From Actinomadura luzonensis (GTDB lineage: Bacteria; Actinomycetota; Actinomycetes; Streptosporangiales; Streptosporangiaceae), in the NCBI RefSeq assembly GCF_022664455.2, contig NZ_JAKRKC020000002.1, positions 2,294,001-2,358,000 of the forward strand: DNA of 64,000 nt, given 5' to 3'. Within the stretch, counting starts at the first letter, position 1. Each line of letters starts with the position of its first letter. A program made the position numbers and the translations under genes. Positions 1 to 8,148 of the stretch are shown here, piece by piece. The notes under the pieces were generated by a model that saw only the letters and a list, made by a program, of their open reading frames with translations, did no database searches and was not told where the DNA came from.

Positions 1-579
1 GGGCACCTTCTGCTTGATCGTGTCGATCAGCGGGTACCAGATGCCGGCGCCGTCGATCTGGCCGGCGGAGAACGCCGAGACGACCGTCGCCGGGTCCATC
101 GGCACCTTCTGGATGTCCGCGGCCGTCATGCCGGCCTTCTTCAGCGCCAGGTTGAGCACCATGTCGCCGGAGGTGCCCTCGGGCACGCCGACCTTCTTGC
201 CCTTCAGGTCCGCCATGCTCGCCACGCCGGGCCGGCCGATGACGCGGTCGGCGTAGGCGAGCGTGTTGATCGCGACGACCTTGGCCTTGCCGGAGGCGGG
301 CAGCCACATGGCGCCGGGGCCGATGTAGCCGAAGTCCAGGTCGCCGGCGCCGAGCGCCTGGATCTGGAGCGGTCCATTGGTGAAGACCTTGATCTCGGGC
401 GTGAGGCCCTGCTTCTCCCACAGCCCCTGCTTCTGGGCGATGGCGAGCAGGCTCGCGCCGTTGTAGTCGCTGATGTAGCCGAAGCGGACGGTGGTGCCGT
501 CGTCGGAGCAGGCGGTGACGGACAGTGCCAGGAGGCTCACGGCCGTGGCGGCCGTCAGGGCGCGGCGAACAGAACGCAT
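1..579 (-). CDS. ABC transporter substrate-binding lipoprotein, NMT1/SsuA type (3' end outside window)
   Basis: Periplasmic-type binding lipoprotein that should capture a small ligand (sulfonate, nitrate, taurine or pyrimidine-precursor class) for the importer encoded just upstream. The start at 579 follows an AAAGGA-type ribosome site. An N-terminal lipoprotein signal ends at a lipobox with Cys24 (SVTAC). Visible family features are an RFGYISDYNGASLL entry strand, LGAGDLDFGYIGPGA and an LKGKKVGVPEGTSGDMV hinge. About 193 residues are visible and the C-terminal third is cut by the window edge. It is the last visible gene of the leftward ROK-permease-ATPase operon, 27 bp after the ATPase. The ligand cannot be read from sequence. 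Confidence 0.85.
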   Translation of the reverse strand, partial: MRSVRRALTAATAVSLLALSVTACSDDGTTVRFGYISDYNGASLLAIAQKQGLWEKQGLTPEIKVFTNGPLQIQALGAGDLDFGYIGPGAMWLPASGKAKVVAINTLAYADRVIGRPGVASMADLKGKKVGVPEGTSGDMVLNLALKKAGMTAADIQKVPMDPATVVSAFSAGQIDGAGIWYPLIDTIKQKVP

Positions 580-606
580 GGCGGGTGGATCCTTTCCGGG
601 GGGTGG

Positions 607-1377
607 TTACGCGGCCTTGGGCTGGTGGTAGACGCCGTGCCAGACCTCGTTGCGGATGCGCGCGAACTCCGGGGACAGGCGCATCTCCTCGGTCCTCGGG
701 TACGGCAGGTCCACGTCGACGACCTGCTGGACGCGGCCGGGCCGGGCGGCCATGACGACCACCCGCCTGGCCAGGTAGACGGCCTCGTCCACGTCGTGCG
801 TGATGAACATGACCGTGCGCTGCTCCCGGCTCCACGTGGCGAGGAGCTGGTCCTGGAGCTGCACCCGGGTCAGCGCGTCCAGCGCGCCGAACGGCTCGTC
901 CATGAGCAGCACCTGCGGGTTCACCGCGTACGCGCGGGCGATCGCGCAGCGCTGCTTCATGCCGCCGGACAACGTCTTCGGCAGCGCGTCGGCGAAGTCG
1001 GACAGGCCGACCAGCTCGATCGCGTGCCCGGCGCGGCGTCGCCGCTCGTCCGGCGGCAGGTCCATCAGCTTGAGCCCGAACTCGACGTTCTTGCGTACGC
1101 TCAGCCAAGGGAACAGCGCGTACTGCTGGAAGATCACGCCGCGGTCGGGGCCGGGGCCGGTGACGGGCGCGCCGTCCACCAGCACCTCGCCCGAGGTCGG
1201 CTCGGTCAGCCCGGCGGCCATGCTCATCAGCGTGCTCTTGCCGCACCCCGACGGGCCGACGACCGTGACGAACTCGCGGTCGGCGATGTCCAGGGAGACG
1301 TGGTCGAGGGCGGTGAAGACGCCGTCCTTCATCGGGTAGGTCTTGACGATGTCGGTGAAGGAGATCTTGGCTTTCAT
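607..1377 (-). CDS. ABC transporter ATP-binding protein, SsuB/TauB/NrtD type
   Basis: Cytoplasmic ATPase that powers the adjacent permease. The 256-residue length is normal for the family. Walker A (GPSGCGKST) is at about residues 41-49, the Q-loop at QQYALFPW, the signature at LSGGMKQR, Walker B at LLMDEPFGALD, and the H-loop at FITHDVDEA, so it looks fully functional. The start codon overlaps the permease stop as ATGA, implying translational coupling. The substrate class (sulfonate/nitrate/taurine) follows from the family; the exact ligand is unknown. Confidence 0.93.
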   Translation of the reverse strand: MKAKISFTDIVKTYPMKDGVFTALDHVSLDIADREFVTVVGPSGCGKSTLMSMAAGLTEPTSGEVLVDGAPVTGPGPDRGVIFQQYALFPWLSVRKNVEFGLKLMDLPPDERRRRAGHAIELVGLSDFADALPKTLSGGMKQRCAIARAYAVNPQVLLMDEPFGALDALTRVQLQDQLLATWSREQRTVMFITHDVDEAVYLARRVVVMAARPGRVQQVVDVDLPYPRTEEMRLSPEFARIRNEVWHGVYHQPKAA

Positions 1378-2186
1378 CGGCGCTCCTGCCAGTCGGTGAG
1401 GCGGCGCTCGGCGAGCAGCAGCAGGCGGTCCATCAGCAGGCCGAGCACGCCGATGGCGATCAGGCCCACGAAGATCGTGGACAGGTCGTAGTAGAGCTGG
1501 GCCTGCTGCATCCGGAAGCCCAGGCCCTCCTGGGCGGCGATCAGCTCGGCGGCGACCAGCGTGCCCCAGGCCGAGCCGAGCCCGACCCGCATCCCGACCA
1601 GGATGAACGGCGTGGACGCCGGGACCACGACCTTCAGGAAGATCGTCCGGTCGGACGCGCCGAGCACGCGGGCGGCGTTGATCAGCGTCCTGTCCACGTC
1701 CACCACGCCCTGGAACGTGGACACGACGCTGGACAGGAACGACGCCAGGAAGATCACGAAGACCTTCGGCACCTCGCCGATGCCCATGAGCACGATGGCC
1801 AGCGGGATGATCGCGAGCGGCGGGATCGTGCGGAAGAACTGCACGTACGGCTCCAGCAGGCCCCGGGCGGTGGCGTACCAGCCCATGAGGAAGCCGACCG
1901 GGATCGCCAGCAGCGTCCCCAGCAGGAAGCCGAGCAGCACCCGGCGGAGGCTGGCCAGGGCGTCGCCGAGCAGGGTGCCGTCCGCGATCAGCTCGCCGGC
2001 CTTGGCCGCCACCTCCAGCGGCGTCGGCAGGCCCTGGACGCCGACCGTGGCCAGCAGCGTCCAGACGAGCAGGCCGGCGAGGACCGCGACCAGGTTGAGC
2101 ACGATGGCGCGCCGCGGGCGCCGGCCGCCGCGGCGCGCGGCCGGCGCCGGCTGCGACGACTTGCCCAGCGCGGTGAGCTGGGTCAT
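1374..2186 (-). CDS. ABC transporter permease, SsuC/TauC type
   Basis: Integral membrane component of the importer, 270 residues. A basic, Pro/Ala-rich cytoplasmic N-terminus of about 30 residues precedes the first membrane helix (IVLNLVAVLAGLLVWTLLA). About six helices follow, and the ATPase-coupling EAA loop is recognisable near NAARVLGASDRTIFLKVV. The ATG at 2186 was chosen because it overlaps the ROK stop as ATGA and begins immediately before a complete permease; longer in-frame openings upstream only shadow the ROK gene. It is a useful intact comparator for the disrupted permease at 8944-9918. Confidence 0.92.
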   Translation of the reverse strand: MTQLTALGKSSQPAPAARRGGRRPRRAIVLNLVAVLAGLLVWTLLATVGVQGLPTPLEVAAKAGELIADGTLLGDALASLRRVLLGFLLGTLLAIPVGFLMGWYATARGLLEPYVQFFRTIPPLAIIPLAIVLMGIGEVPKVFVIFLASFLSSVVSTFQGVVDVDRTLINAARVLGASDRTIFLKVVVPASTPFILVGMRVGLGSAWGTLVAAELIAAQEGLGFRMQQAQLYYDLSTIFVGLIAIGVLGLLMDRLLLLAERRLTDWQERR

Positions 2187-3481
2187 GAGCCCTCCTTCGA
2201 GAGGTTCTTGCGCGGGAAGCCGGGCCCGGCGCCGGGCAGCGCCAGGTCCGGGCCCGCCGGGTAGCGGGAGAGCAGCGGCGACTCGTGCAGCACCAGGGCG
2301 ATGCCGCCGAGCGCGCCCGCGGCCTCGCCGAGGGTGGCCCGGCGCAGGCTGACGCGGTGCCGCGAGATCGGCATGACCCGGGCGTCGAGGGTGCGCTCGA
2401 TCGGCTCCAGCAGCGCGGGACCGGCCTCGGCCAGCTCGCCGCCGACCACGATCACGCTCGGCCCTATGGCGTTGCACAGGGCCGCGAGCACGCCGCCGAT
2501 GTCCGCGCCCACCTCCGCCAGCAGGCCGAGCGCGCCCGGCTCGCCCTGCTCGGCGGCCCTGACCAGGCCGGGCACGTCCGCGGCCCGGCCGCCCCTGGCG
2601 CGGTAGGCGTCCAGCACGGCCCGGACCGAGGCGACGGTCTCCAGGCAGCCGGTGCCGCCGCACGAGCAGGGGCGGCCGCGCGGGTCCACCACGATGTGGC
2701 CGAACTCGCCGGACAGCCCGTACGCGCCGCGGTGCAGCGAGCCGGCGATCACCAGGCCGCCGCCGACGCCGTGGGACAGGCGCAGGTACAGCACGTCCCG
2801 GCCGCCGGTCGCGGCGCCCCAGATCGCCTCGCCGAGCGCGGCCAGGCGGGTGTTGTTGTCGAGCAGCACGGGGACGCCGAACCGCTCGCGCAGCAGCACC
2901 TGGGCGGGATGCGGAAGCGGCTCGTCGGGATCGGTGCCCGGACCAGCGTGTCCCGGGCCGTCGGGAGGGCCGTCGGCCGGGCTGTCGGCCGGGCCGTCGG
3001 CCGGGCCGCCGACCGGGCCGACGACGCCGGCGCCGATCGCGCTGAGCGCGCCGAGCCGCAGGTCGCCGCCGCCGAGCCGGCCGACCAGCCGCTCGGCCAG
3101 GTCCACCCGCTGCTCCCAGGGCAGGTCGGCGTCGTGCGGCTCGCTGGCCGCGCCGACGATCTCGTGCGCCAGGTTGACCGCCGCGACGTGCAGCGCCCGG
3201 CGGGCGAAGTCGATGCCGATCGCCTGGCCGGCGCCCGGGTTGAGGGCCAGCGTCTCGGCGGGCCTGCCCCGGCCGCGCGGCGCGTCGTCCTGCTGCCCGG
3301 CGGGCACGACGGCGCCGGTGGCGACGAGCTCGGCGAGGATGTCGTACAGGGTGGTGCGCGACAACCGGCAGAGCTTGCCCAGCTCGCCCCGGCTCAGCGG
3401 GCCGTGCTTGCGCAGCAGGCCGAGCACGAGCTCTTCGTGCCCGCGCCTGAGCTGCGACAAGGGGCCACGGGGTTGTGACAT
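2183..3481 (-). CDS. ROK-family transcriptional regulator
   Basis: DNA-binding regulator of 432 residues with an N-terminal winged helix (about residues 10-75, including LSRGELGKLCRLSRTTLYDIL) and a C-terminal ROK sugar-kinase-like domain. The Cys cluster CSCGGTGCLET, part of the structural zinc site of ROK proteins, is present. Between the nucleotide-binding strand and the kinase core is a low-complexity insert built of GPAD-like units, encoded by a 12-bp minisatellite. It is the first gene of the leftward importer operon (ATGA overlap with the permease) and divergent from a beta-galactosidase. It therefore probably senses a sugar or related ligand and controls one or both transcripts. Confidence 0.9.
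   Translation of the reverse strand: MSQPRGPLSQLRRGHEELVLGLLRKHGPLSRGELGKLCRLSRTTLYDILAELVATGAVVPAGQQDDAPRGRGRPAETLALNPGAGQAIGIDFARRALHVAAVNLAHEIVGAASEPHDADLPWEQRVDLAERLVGRLGGGDLRLGALSAIGAGVVGPVGGPADGPADSPADGPPDGPGHAGPGTDPDEPLPHPAQVLLRERFGVPVLLDNNTRLAALGEAIWGAATGGRDVLYLRLSHGVGGGLVIAGSLHRGAYGLSGEFGHIVVDPRGRPCSCGGTGCLETVASVRAVLDAYRARGGRAADVPGLVRAAEQGEPGALGLLAEVGADIGGVLAALCNAIGPSVIVVGGELAEAGPALLEPIERTLDARVMPISRHRVSLRRATLGEAAGALGGIALVLHESPLLSRYPAGPDLALPGAGPGFPRKNLSKEGS
2955..3018. repeat. 12-bp minisatellite inside the ROK gene
   Basis: About five imperfect copies of a GGGCCGTCGGCC-like 12-bp unit, in frame with the ROK gene and encoding alternating GPAD/SPAD/GPPD tetrapeptides. The insert lies in a surface-loop position of the kinase-like domain, so copy-number change would alter only a linker. 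Confidence 0.75.
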
Positions 3482-3500
3482 ATCGCAGAGTGTGCCGACG

Positions 3501-3528
3501 TTCCGGGTTTTTCGTCAATAACCCGGAA
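3501..3528. promoter_or_regulatory. Palindromic operator candidate upstream of the ROK gene
   Basis: Perfect 9-bp inverted repeat TTCCGGGTT (3501-3509) / AACCCGGAA (3520-3528) with a 10-bp spacer, starting 20 bp upstream of the ROK start. On the minus strand a TTGACG -35-like element sits in the spacer, so a bound regulator would block that promoter. Autoregulation by the ROK protein is inferred. Confidence 0.6.
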
Positions 3529-3652
3529 AAAAACGTACCGAAGCCGTCATCCCCGCTGTGAGCTGGGAAAACGGCCGCCCGAAAGGATTCGCACGCCGCG
3601 TAACGTTCCCGTAACGGGACGGCGGGCCGGGTCGCCGCTCCAGCCCCACGCG

Positions 3653-3681
3653 TTGACATTCGTTTGGACAGTCGCCAAATT
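3653..3681 (+). promoter_or_regulatory. Promoter/operator candidate for the GH35 gene
   Basis: A consensus TTGACA (3653-3658) is followed 17-18 bp later by a weak -10 (CAAATT/AAATTA). Between them lies an inverted repeat TTTGG-N7-CCAAA (3663-3679), a plausible regulator site overlapping the promoter. The ATG is at 3727. Confidence 0.45.
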
Positions 3682-3726
3682 AAAGGAGCGCGTGCCGTCC
3701 CGAGCCGACCCCCTGGAAGGCCACCC

Positions 3727-6567
3727 ATGAGGCGCTTGCTCCCGGTGCTCCTGGCCCTGACGCTCACCTGCGGCACGCTCGCCGCGCCCGGCCACGCCCG
3801 CACCGCCGCGCGCCAGGTGACCTACGACCGGTACTCGCTCATGCTCGACGGAGAGCGGATCGTGCTGCAGGCCGCCGAGTTCCACTACTTCCGGCTGCCG
3901 AGCCCGGCGCTCTGGCGGGACGTGCTGGAAAAGCTCAGGGCGGGCGGCTTCAACGCCGTCTCGGTGTACTTCTCCTGGGCCTTCCACTCGCCGCGCCCCG
4001 GCGCCTACGACTTCACCGGCGTCCGCGACGTGGACCGCCTGCTCCGCCTGGCCGAGGAGACCGGCCTGTACGTCATCGCCCGCCCGGGCCCGTACATCAA
4101 CGCCGAGACCACCGGCGGCGGCCTGCCCGCCTGGGTCAAGACCGTGCCGGGCCGCGCCCGCAGCAGCGAGCCCGGCTACCGCGAGGCGTACCGGGAGTGG
4201 CTGGACCACATCAACCCGATCCTGGCCCGCCACCAGGTCACCAGGGGCGGCCGGGTGATCCTCTACAACGCCGAGAACGAGTACCAGGTCAACACCGACG
4301 CGGCGTACATGCAGGACCTCCAGGACCGGGCCCGCGCCGCCGGCATCGACGTGCCGATCACCACCAACGACTGCTGCGACGCCGGGAGCTGGAGCTCGAC
4401 CTGGGCCACCGGTCCCGGCGCGGTGCAGATCCCCGGCGTGGACGACTACCCGCAGTCCTTCGCCTGCGCCACCCCCGGCGTGTGGGGCCCGTGGGGCGAG
4501 GGCCTGACCGAGCGGCTGCGCGAGGACGTCCCCGTCTTCGCCGCCGAGTACCAGGCGGGCGCGATCGACTCGGGCAACGCCGGCTACGACAGGTGCCGCG
4601 AGCTGACCGGCCCGGCGTACATGAAGTTCTTCTACAAGAACAACCTCATCCAGACCGGCGCGACCGTGCTCTCGTACTACATGGGCTACGGCGGCACCAA
4701 CTGGGGCTGGCTCGCCCAGCCCAACGACGTCTACACCTCCTACGACTACGGCGCCGCCGTCACCGAGGCCCGGCAGCTCACCCCCAAGTACGACGAGTTC
4801 AAGCGCCAGGGCTCCTTCCTGCAGGCCGTCGCCCCGCTGGCCGAGACCGACCCGCTGGCCGCCCGCCCGGCCGCCGACAACCCCGCCCTGACCACCGCCG
4901 CCCGCGCCAACCCGGACACCGGCACCCAGTTCGTGCTGGTCCGGCACGCCGACCGGGCCGCCGCCACCACCGACGACGCCACCCTCGACTGGGCCGCCCC
5001 CGACGGCCGCTACCGGGTGCCGGTGCGGGTCCAGGGCCGCGACGCGCACGTGCTGGTGGCCGGGTACGACCTCGGCGGCCAGCGCCTGGCGGTGTCCACC
5101 AGCGAGATCATGACGCACGCCGCGATCGGCGGCCGCGACGTCGCCGTGCTCTACGGCACCGCCGACTCGCCCGGCGCGACCGTGCTCCGCTACGCCGCCG
5201 AGCCGCGCGTCACCGTGCTCGCCGGGCGGGTGCGCAGCGCGTACGCGGGCGGCGACCTGCGCCTCGACTACACGCACGAGGGCCTGGCCCGGGTGCTGGT
5301 GACCGGCGGCGGGCGGCGTCCGCTGCTGCTCCTGCTCGGCACCGACGAGGAGGCGGCGGCGTTCTGGCGGGCCGGGACGGACGCCGTCCCGGTGCTGGTG
5401 CGCGGCACGAAGCTGGTCCGCGCCGCCTCGGTGAGCGGCGACGCCGTCCGGCTGACGGCCGACACGGCGGCAGGCGAGGTCGAGGTGTTCGCCCCGCCGC
5501 AGGCCCGCCGGCTGCGCGCCGGCGGCGAGGAGGTGGCGGTGTCCCGCACCGCGAGCGGCTCCCTGCTCGGCGTCACCCGCGCCCCCGCCCCCGTCCGGCT
5601 GCCCGCGCTGACCGGCTGGCGCCGCCACGCCGAGAACCCGGAGGCGCGGCCCGGCTTCGACGACTCCCGCTGGACCGCCGCCGACCGCACCACCACCGTC
5701 AGCCCTCACAAGCCGCGGACGCTGCCCGTCCTGTACGCCGACGACTACGGCTTCCACCACGGCGACGTGTGGTACCGGGGACACTTCACCGCCACCGGCC
5801 AGGAGACCTCGGTGGACCTCAACGCCGTCACCGGCCTGCGCGGCGGCTACCTCGTCTGGCTCAACGGCCGCTACCTCGGCTCGGCCGCCGGCGGCGTGGA
5901 GGCCGACTCCGGCGACCAGGCCACGCCGCCGAACCCGGACCCCGGGCCGGGGCACTTCGCCGTCCCCGCCGGCGTGCTCCGGCCCGGCACCGACAACGTC
6001 CTCGCCGTGCTGGTCGAGAACATGGGGCACAACGACGACTGGATCGCCGACGACCTGCGCTTCAAGCAGCCGCGCGGCCTGGTCGCCGCCGAGGTGGGCG
6101 GCGCCCCGATCGCCTGGCGGATCCAGGGCGCGGCCGGGACGGACCCGGTCAGGGGCGGGCTCAACAACGGCGGCCTGTACGGCGAGCGCGCCGGCTGGCA
6201 CCTGCCGTCCCACCCCGACCGGGCGTGGCCGGCCGCCGATCCCGCCGCCACGCCGCTCGCGCCGGGCGTCACGTGGTACCGCACCTCGTTCCGGCTGGAC
6301 CTGCCCGCCCGGCAGGACGTCCCGGTGGGCCTGCGCTTCGGCGGCACGCCGTCGCCGGACCACCGGGTGCTGATCTTCGTCAACGGCTGGAACCTCGGCC
6401 AGTACGGCGGCGACATCGGCCCGCAGACGGAGTTCGTCCTCCCGGCCGGCGTGCTGCGGGAGCGCGGCGCGAACACGATCGCCCTGGCGGTGACCGCCGA
6501 GCGGCCCCTGCCCGGCGGTCCGGGGCCGCTGGAACTGTTCGCCTACGGCAACGTGCGCACCGGGTAG
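3727..6567 (+). CDS. Secreted beta-galactosidase, glycoside hydrolase family 35
   Basis: Retaining exo-beta-galactosidase expected to cleave terminal beta-galactosyl residues outside the cell. It is 946 residues long, with a Sec signal peptide of about 25 residues (MRRLLPVLLALTLTCG...) that decides the start; GGAAGG precedes this ATG, although the frame is open further upstream. The GH35 TIM barrel follows: AAEFHYFRLP near the N-terminus, acid/base motif NAENEY (Glu183/Glu185 region) and nucleophile motif AAEYQAGAID (Glu274), closest in style to fungal-type GH35 enzymes. C-terminal beta-sandwich domains include galactose-binding-like folds (VWYRGHF, VFVNGWNLGQYGG). It is divergent from the ROK regulator, suggesting galactoside-responsive control. 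Confidence 0.93.
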   Translation: MRRLLPVLLALTLTCGTLAAPGHARTAARQVTYDRYSLMLDGERIVLQAAEFHYFRLPSPALWRDVLEKLRAGGFNAVSVYFSWAFHSPRPGAYDFTGVRDVDRLLRLAEETGLYVIARPGPYINAETTGGGLPAWVKTVPGRARSSEPGYREAYREWLDHINPILARHQVTRGGRVILYNAENEYQVNTDAAYMQDLQDRARAAGIDVPITTNDCCDAGSWSSTWATGPGAVQIPGVDDYPQSFACATPGVWGPWGEGLTERLREDVPVFAAEYQAGAIDSGNAGYDRCRELTGPAYMKFFYKNNLIQTGATVLSYYMGYGGTNWGWLAQPNDVYTSYDYGAAVTEARQLTPKYDEFKRQGSFLQAVAPLAETDPLAARPAADNPALTTAARANPDTGTQFVLVRHADRAAATTDDATLDWAAPDGRYRVPVRVQGRDAHVLVAGYDLGGQRLAVSTSEIMTHAAIGGRDVAVLYGTADSPGATVLRYAAEPRVTVLAGRVRSAYAGGDLRLDYTHEGLARVLVTGGGRRPLLLLLGTDEEAAAFWRAGTDAVPVLVRGTKLVRAASVSGDAVRLTADTAAGEVEVFAPPQARRLRAGGEEVAVSRTASGSLLGVTRAPAPVRLPALTGWRRHAENPEARPGFDDSRWTAADRTTTVSPHKPRTLPVLYADDYGFHHGDVWYRGHFTATGQETSVDLNAVTGLRGGYLVWLNGRYLGSAAGGVEADSGDQATPPNPDPGPGHFAVPAGVLRPGTDNVLAVLVENMGHNDDWIADDLRFKQPRGLVAAEVGGAPIAWRIQGAAGTDPVRGGLNNGGLYGERAGWHLPSHPDRAWPAADPAATPLAPGVTWYRTSFRLDLPARQDVPVGLRFGGTPSPDHRVLIFVNGWNLGQYGGDIGPQTEFVLPAGVLRERGANTIALAVTAERPLPGGPGPLELFAYGNVRTG

Positions 6568-6580
6568 CGCACCGGGTGGC

Positions 6581-6907
6581 TCAGTCCCGGACCGCCATCT
6601 CGCCCAGCTCGGACCAGTCGTCCTGCGGGACGGTGGCGTTGACGATGCGCGGCGTCTCGGCCAGGTAGCGCGGCAGCGTCTCCTGGGCCTGCTTGAAGTG
6701 CGGCGACTGCACGTGCGCCGCCCCGGCGGCGGCGTCGCGGAACGCCTCGACCAGGACGTACTCGTCGCGGTCGGCGACGCTGCGCGACCAGTCGAACCAC
6801 AGGCAGCCGGGCTCGGCCCTGGTCGCCTCGGTGAACTCCCGGGCGATCTCCGGCCAGCGGTCGGCGTGCTCGGGCTTGATGCGGAACTTGGCGGTGATGA
6901 AGATCAT
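6581..6907 (-). CDS. Antibiotic biosynthesis monooxygenase (ABM)-domain protein, YgiN-like
   Basis: Small cytoplasmic protein of 108 residues with the dimeric alpha-beta ABM fold: FITAKFRIKPEHADRW, the EPGCLWFDWSRS strand, DEYVLVEAFRD and the His-containing SPHFKQ helix. Such proteins oxidise quinone-like or polyketide substrates or degrade haem; the substrate here is unknown. The start at 6907 is preceded by GGGAGG; the frame is open another 35 codons upstream, but that segment crosses the divergent promoter. It converges on the beta-galactosidase gene (13 bp apart) and is divergent from the organosulfur operon. Confidence 0.85.
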   Translation of the reverse strand: MIFITAKFRIKPEHADRWPEIAREFTEATRAEPGCLWFDWSRSVADRDEYVLVEAFRDAAAGAAHVQSPHFKQAQETLPRYLAETPRIVNATVPQDDWSELGEMAVRD

Positions 6908-6957
6908 GGAGCCTCCCTCGTCGGATCCTGCGTACGGCTCCGAGCCTAATTTCATGG

Positions 6958-7003
6958 TTTCCGTGTAGGAAATGTTGACTTTCTTCGAGGGGCCCCGTAA
7001 CTT
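6958..7003 (+). promoter_or_regulatory. Promoter of the organosulfur operon with upstream dyad
   Basis: TTGACT (6975-6980), 17-bp spacer, TAACTT (6998-7003). Transcription would begin at about 7010-7011, right at the leader-peptide ATG, giving a leaderless mRNA. Directly upstream of the -35 is a dyad TTTCC-N5-GGAAA (6958-6972), a possible regulator site. Confidence 0.65.
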
Positions 7004-7010
7004 CGTCCGC

Positions 7011-7085
7011 ATGAGCCAGGGCCTCTACCTGACCCGGCGCCCGCACGTGGACCACTGCCACGTCGCCAGCGCGCAGTGTCGCTGA
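7011..7085 (+). CDS. Cysteine-type leader peptide, leaderless (24 aa)
   Basis: A 24-codon ORF with the signature of actinobacterial sulfur-metabolism leader peptides: an early LTRRPHVDHC block, then VASA, ending in Cys-Arg before TGA. It contains two Cys codons, the second being the penultimate sense codon. The ATG lies 7 bp after a good -10, so it is probably translated without a ribosome site. The first importer gene starts 49 bp downstream. The family is thought to couple translation of Cys codons to expression of downstream sulfur genes; this mechanism is inferred here. It is too short for routine gene finding. Confidence 0.8.
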   Translation: MSQGLYLTRRPHVDHCHVASAQCR

Positions 7086-7134
7086 TCACGCTTCGCCGGA
7101 ACCCCCCTCTCTCCCTCCCCAGAGGACACCCAAC

Positions 7135-8148
7135 GTGATCAAGACCAGACATGCCTTCATGGCCGTGCTGCTGCCCGCCGTCCTGGCGGGCTGCGGCGGC
7201 GCCGAGGCGACCACCGGTGCATCGGAGGTGAAGGTGCTGCGTTACCAGGGCAACGCAGGCGCCGTCACCTTCGCCGAGCTGGCCGAGTCCCTCGGCTACC
7301 TCGGCGACGTCAAGCTGAAGTGGGTGGGCAACACCACCTCGGGACCCCAGGACATCCAGTCCGCCGCGACCGGCCAGACCGACTTCGGCGGCGCGTTCAA
7401 CGGCGCGATCATCAAGCTCAAGGCCGCCCGCGCCCCGATCAGGGCGGTCGTCGGCTACTACGGCTCCGACCGCGAGACCTTCAACGGCTACTACGTCAAG
7501 CAGGACAGCCCGATCAGGACCGCCCGCGACCTCATCGGCAAGAAGATCGGCGTCAACACCCTCGGCGCGCACCACGAGGCGGTCATCAAGGAATACCTCA
7601 AACGCCAGGGGCTCACCCCCGAGGAGGTCAAGCAGGTCCAGCTCGTGGTGATCCCGCCGGTCAACACCGAGCAGGCGCTCCGGCAGGGGCAGCTCGACGC
7701 GGGCACGCTCGGCGGCGTGCTCAGGGACAAGGCGCTCGAACGCGGCGGGCTGCGCCCCCTGTTCACCGACGTGGACCTGTTCGGCCCGTTCACCGCCGGC
7801 TCGATCGTGCTGCGCGAGGACTTCATCGCCGACAACCCCGCCACCGTCAAGACCTTCGTCGCCGGCTTCGCCAAGGCCGTCGAATGGGCGCAGACGCACT
7901 CCCGCGCCGAGGTCGTCGCCCGCTTCGAGCAGATCATCGCCAAGCGGGGCCGCAACGAGAGCGCCGACACCGTCCGCCTGTGGAAGAGCACCGGCATCGC
8001 CGGCAAGGGCGGCGTCATCGCCCCCAAGGAGTTCCAGACCTGGATCGACTGGCTGGAACGCGAGGGCGAGCTGCGCCCCGGCCAGGTCAAGGCCGCCGAC
8101 GTCTACACCAACGAGTTCAACCCCTACGCCGCCGGGAGCGCGTCATGA
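7135..8148 (+). CDS. ABC transporter substrate-binding lipoprotein, aliphatic sulfonate type
   Basis: Extracytoplasmic binding lipoprotein, 337 residues, GTG start preceded by AGAGGA. The lipobox is at about residues 16-20 (VLAGC). SsuA/NMT1-like features include LRYQGNAGAVTFAELAESLGYL, GQTDFGGAFNGAIIKL, DLIGKKIGVNTLGAHHEAVI and the C-terminal helix region. The ligand is probably a sulfonate, sulfate ester or other organosulfur compound, because the operon encodes a flavin monooxygenase, an FMN reductase and a Cys leader peptide. The stop overlaps the ATPase start (ATGA). Confidence 0.87.
   Translation: MIKTRHAFMAVLLPAVLAGCGGAEATTGASEVKVLRYQGNAGAVTFAELAESLGYLGDVKLKWVGNTTSGPQDIQSAATGQTDFGGAFNGAIIKLKAARAPIRAVVGYYGSDRETFNGYYVKQDSPIRTARDLIGKKIGVNTLGAHHEAVIKEYLKRQGLTPEEVKQVQLVVIPPVNTEQALRQGQLDAGTLGGVLRDKALERGGLRPLFTDVDLFGPFTAGSIVLREDFIADNPATVKTFVAGFAKAVEWAQTHSRAEVVARFEQIIAKRGRNESADTVRLWKSTGIAGKGGVIAPKEFQTWIDWLEREGELRPGQVKAADVYTNEFNPYAAGSAS

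Noticed and set aside
3547..6363. 938-codon minus-strand ORF opposite GH35
   Set aside because: Same antisense effect; it would also cross the ROK/GH35 promoter.
6545..6580. Direct repeat GCGCACCGGGT at the end of the GH35 gene as an attachment site
   Set aside because: Two 11-bp copies only, no integrase, tRNA or mobile gene nearby.
7086..7134. SAM or cobalamin riboswitch before the sulfonate-binding gene
   Set aside because: Only 49 bp separate the leader peptide from the GTG, too short for these aptamers; the leader peptide explains the region.
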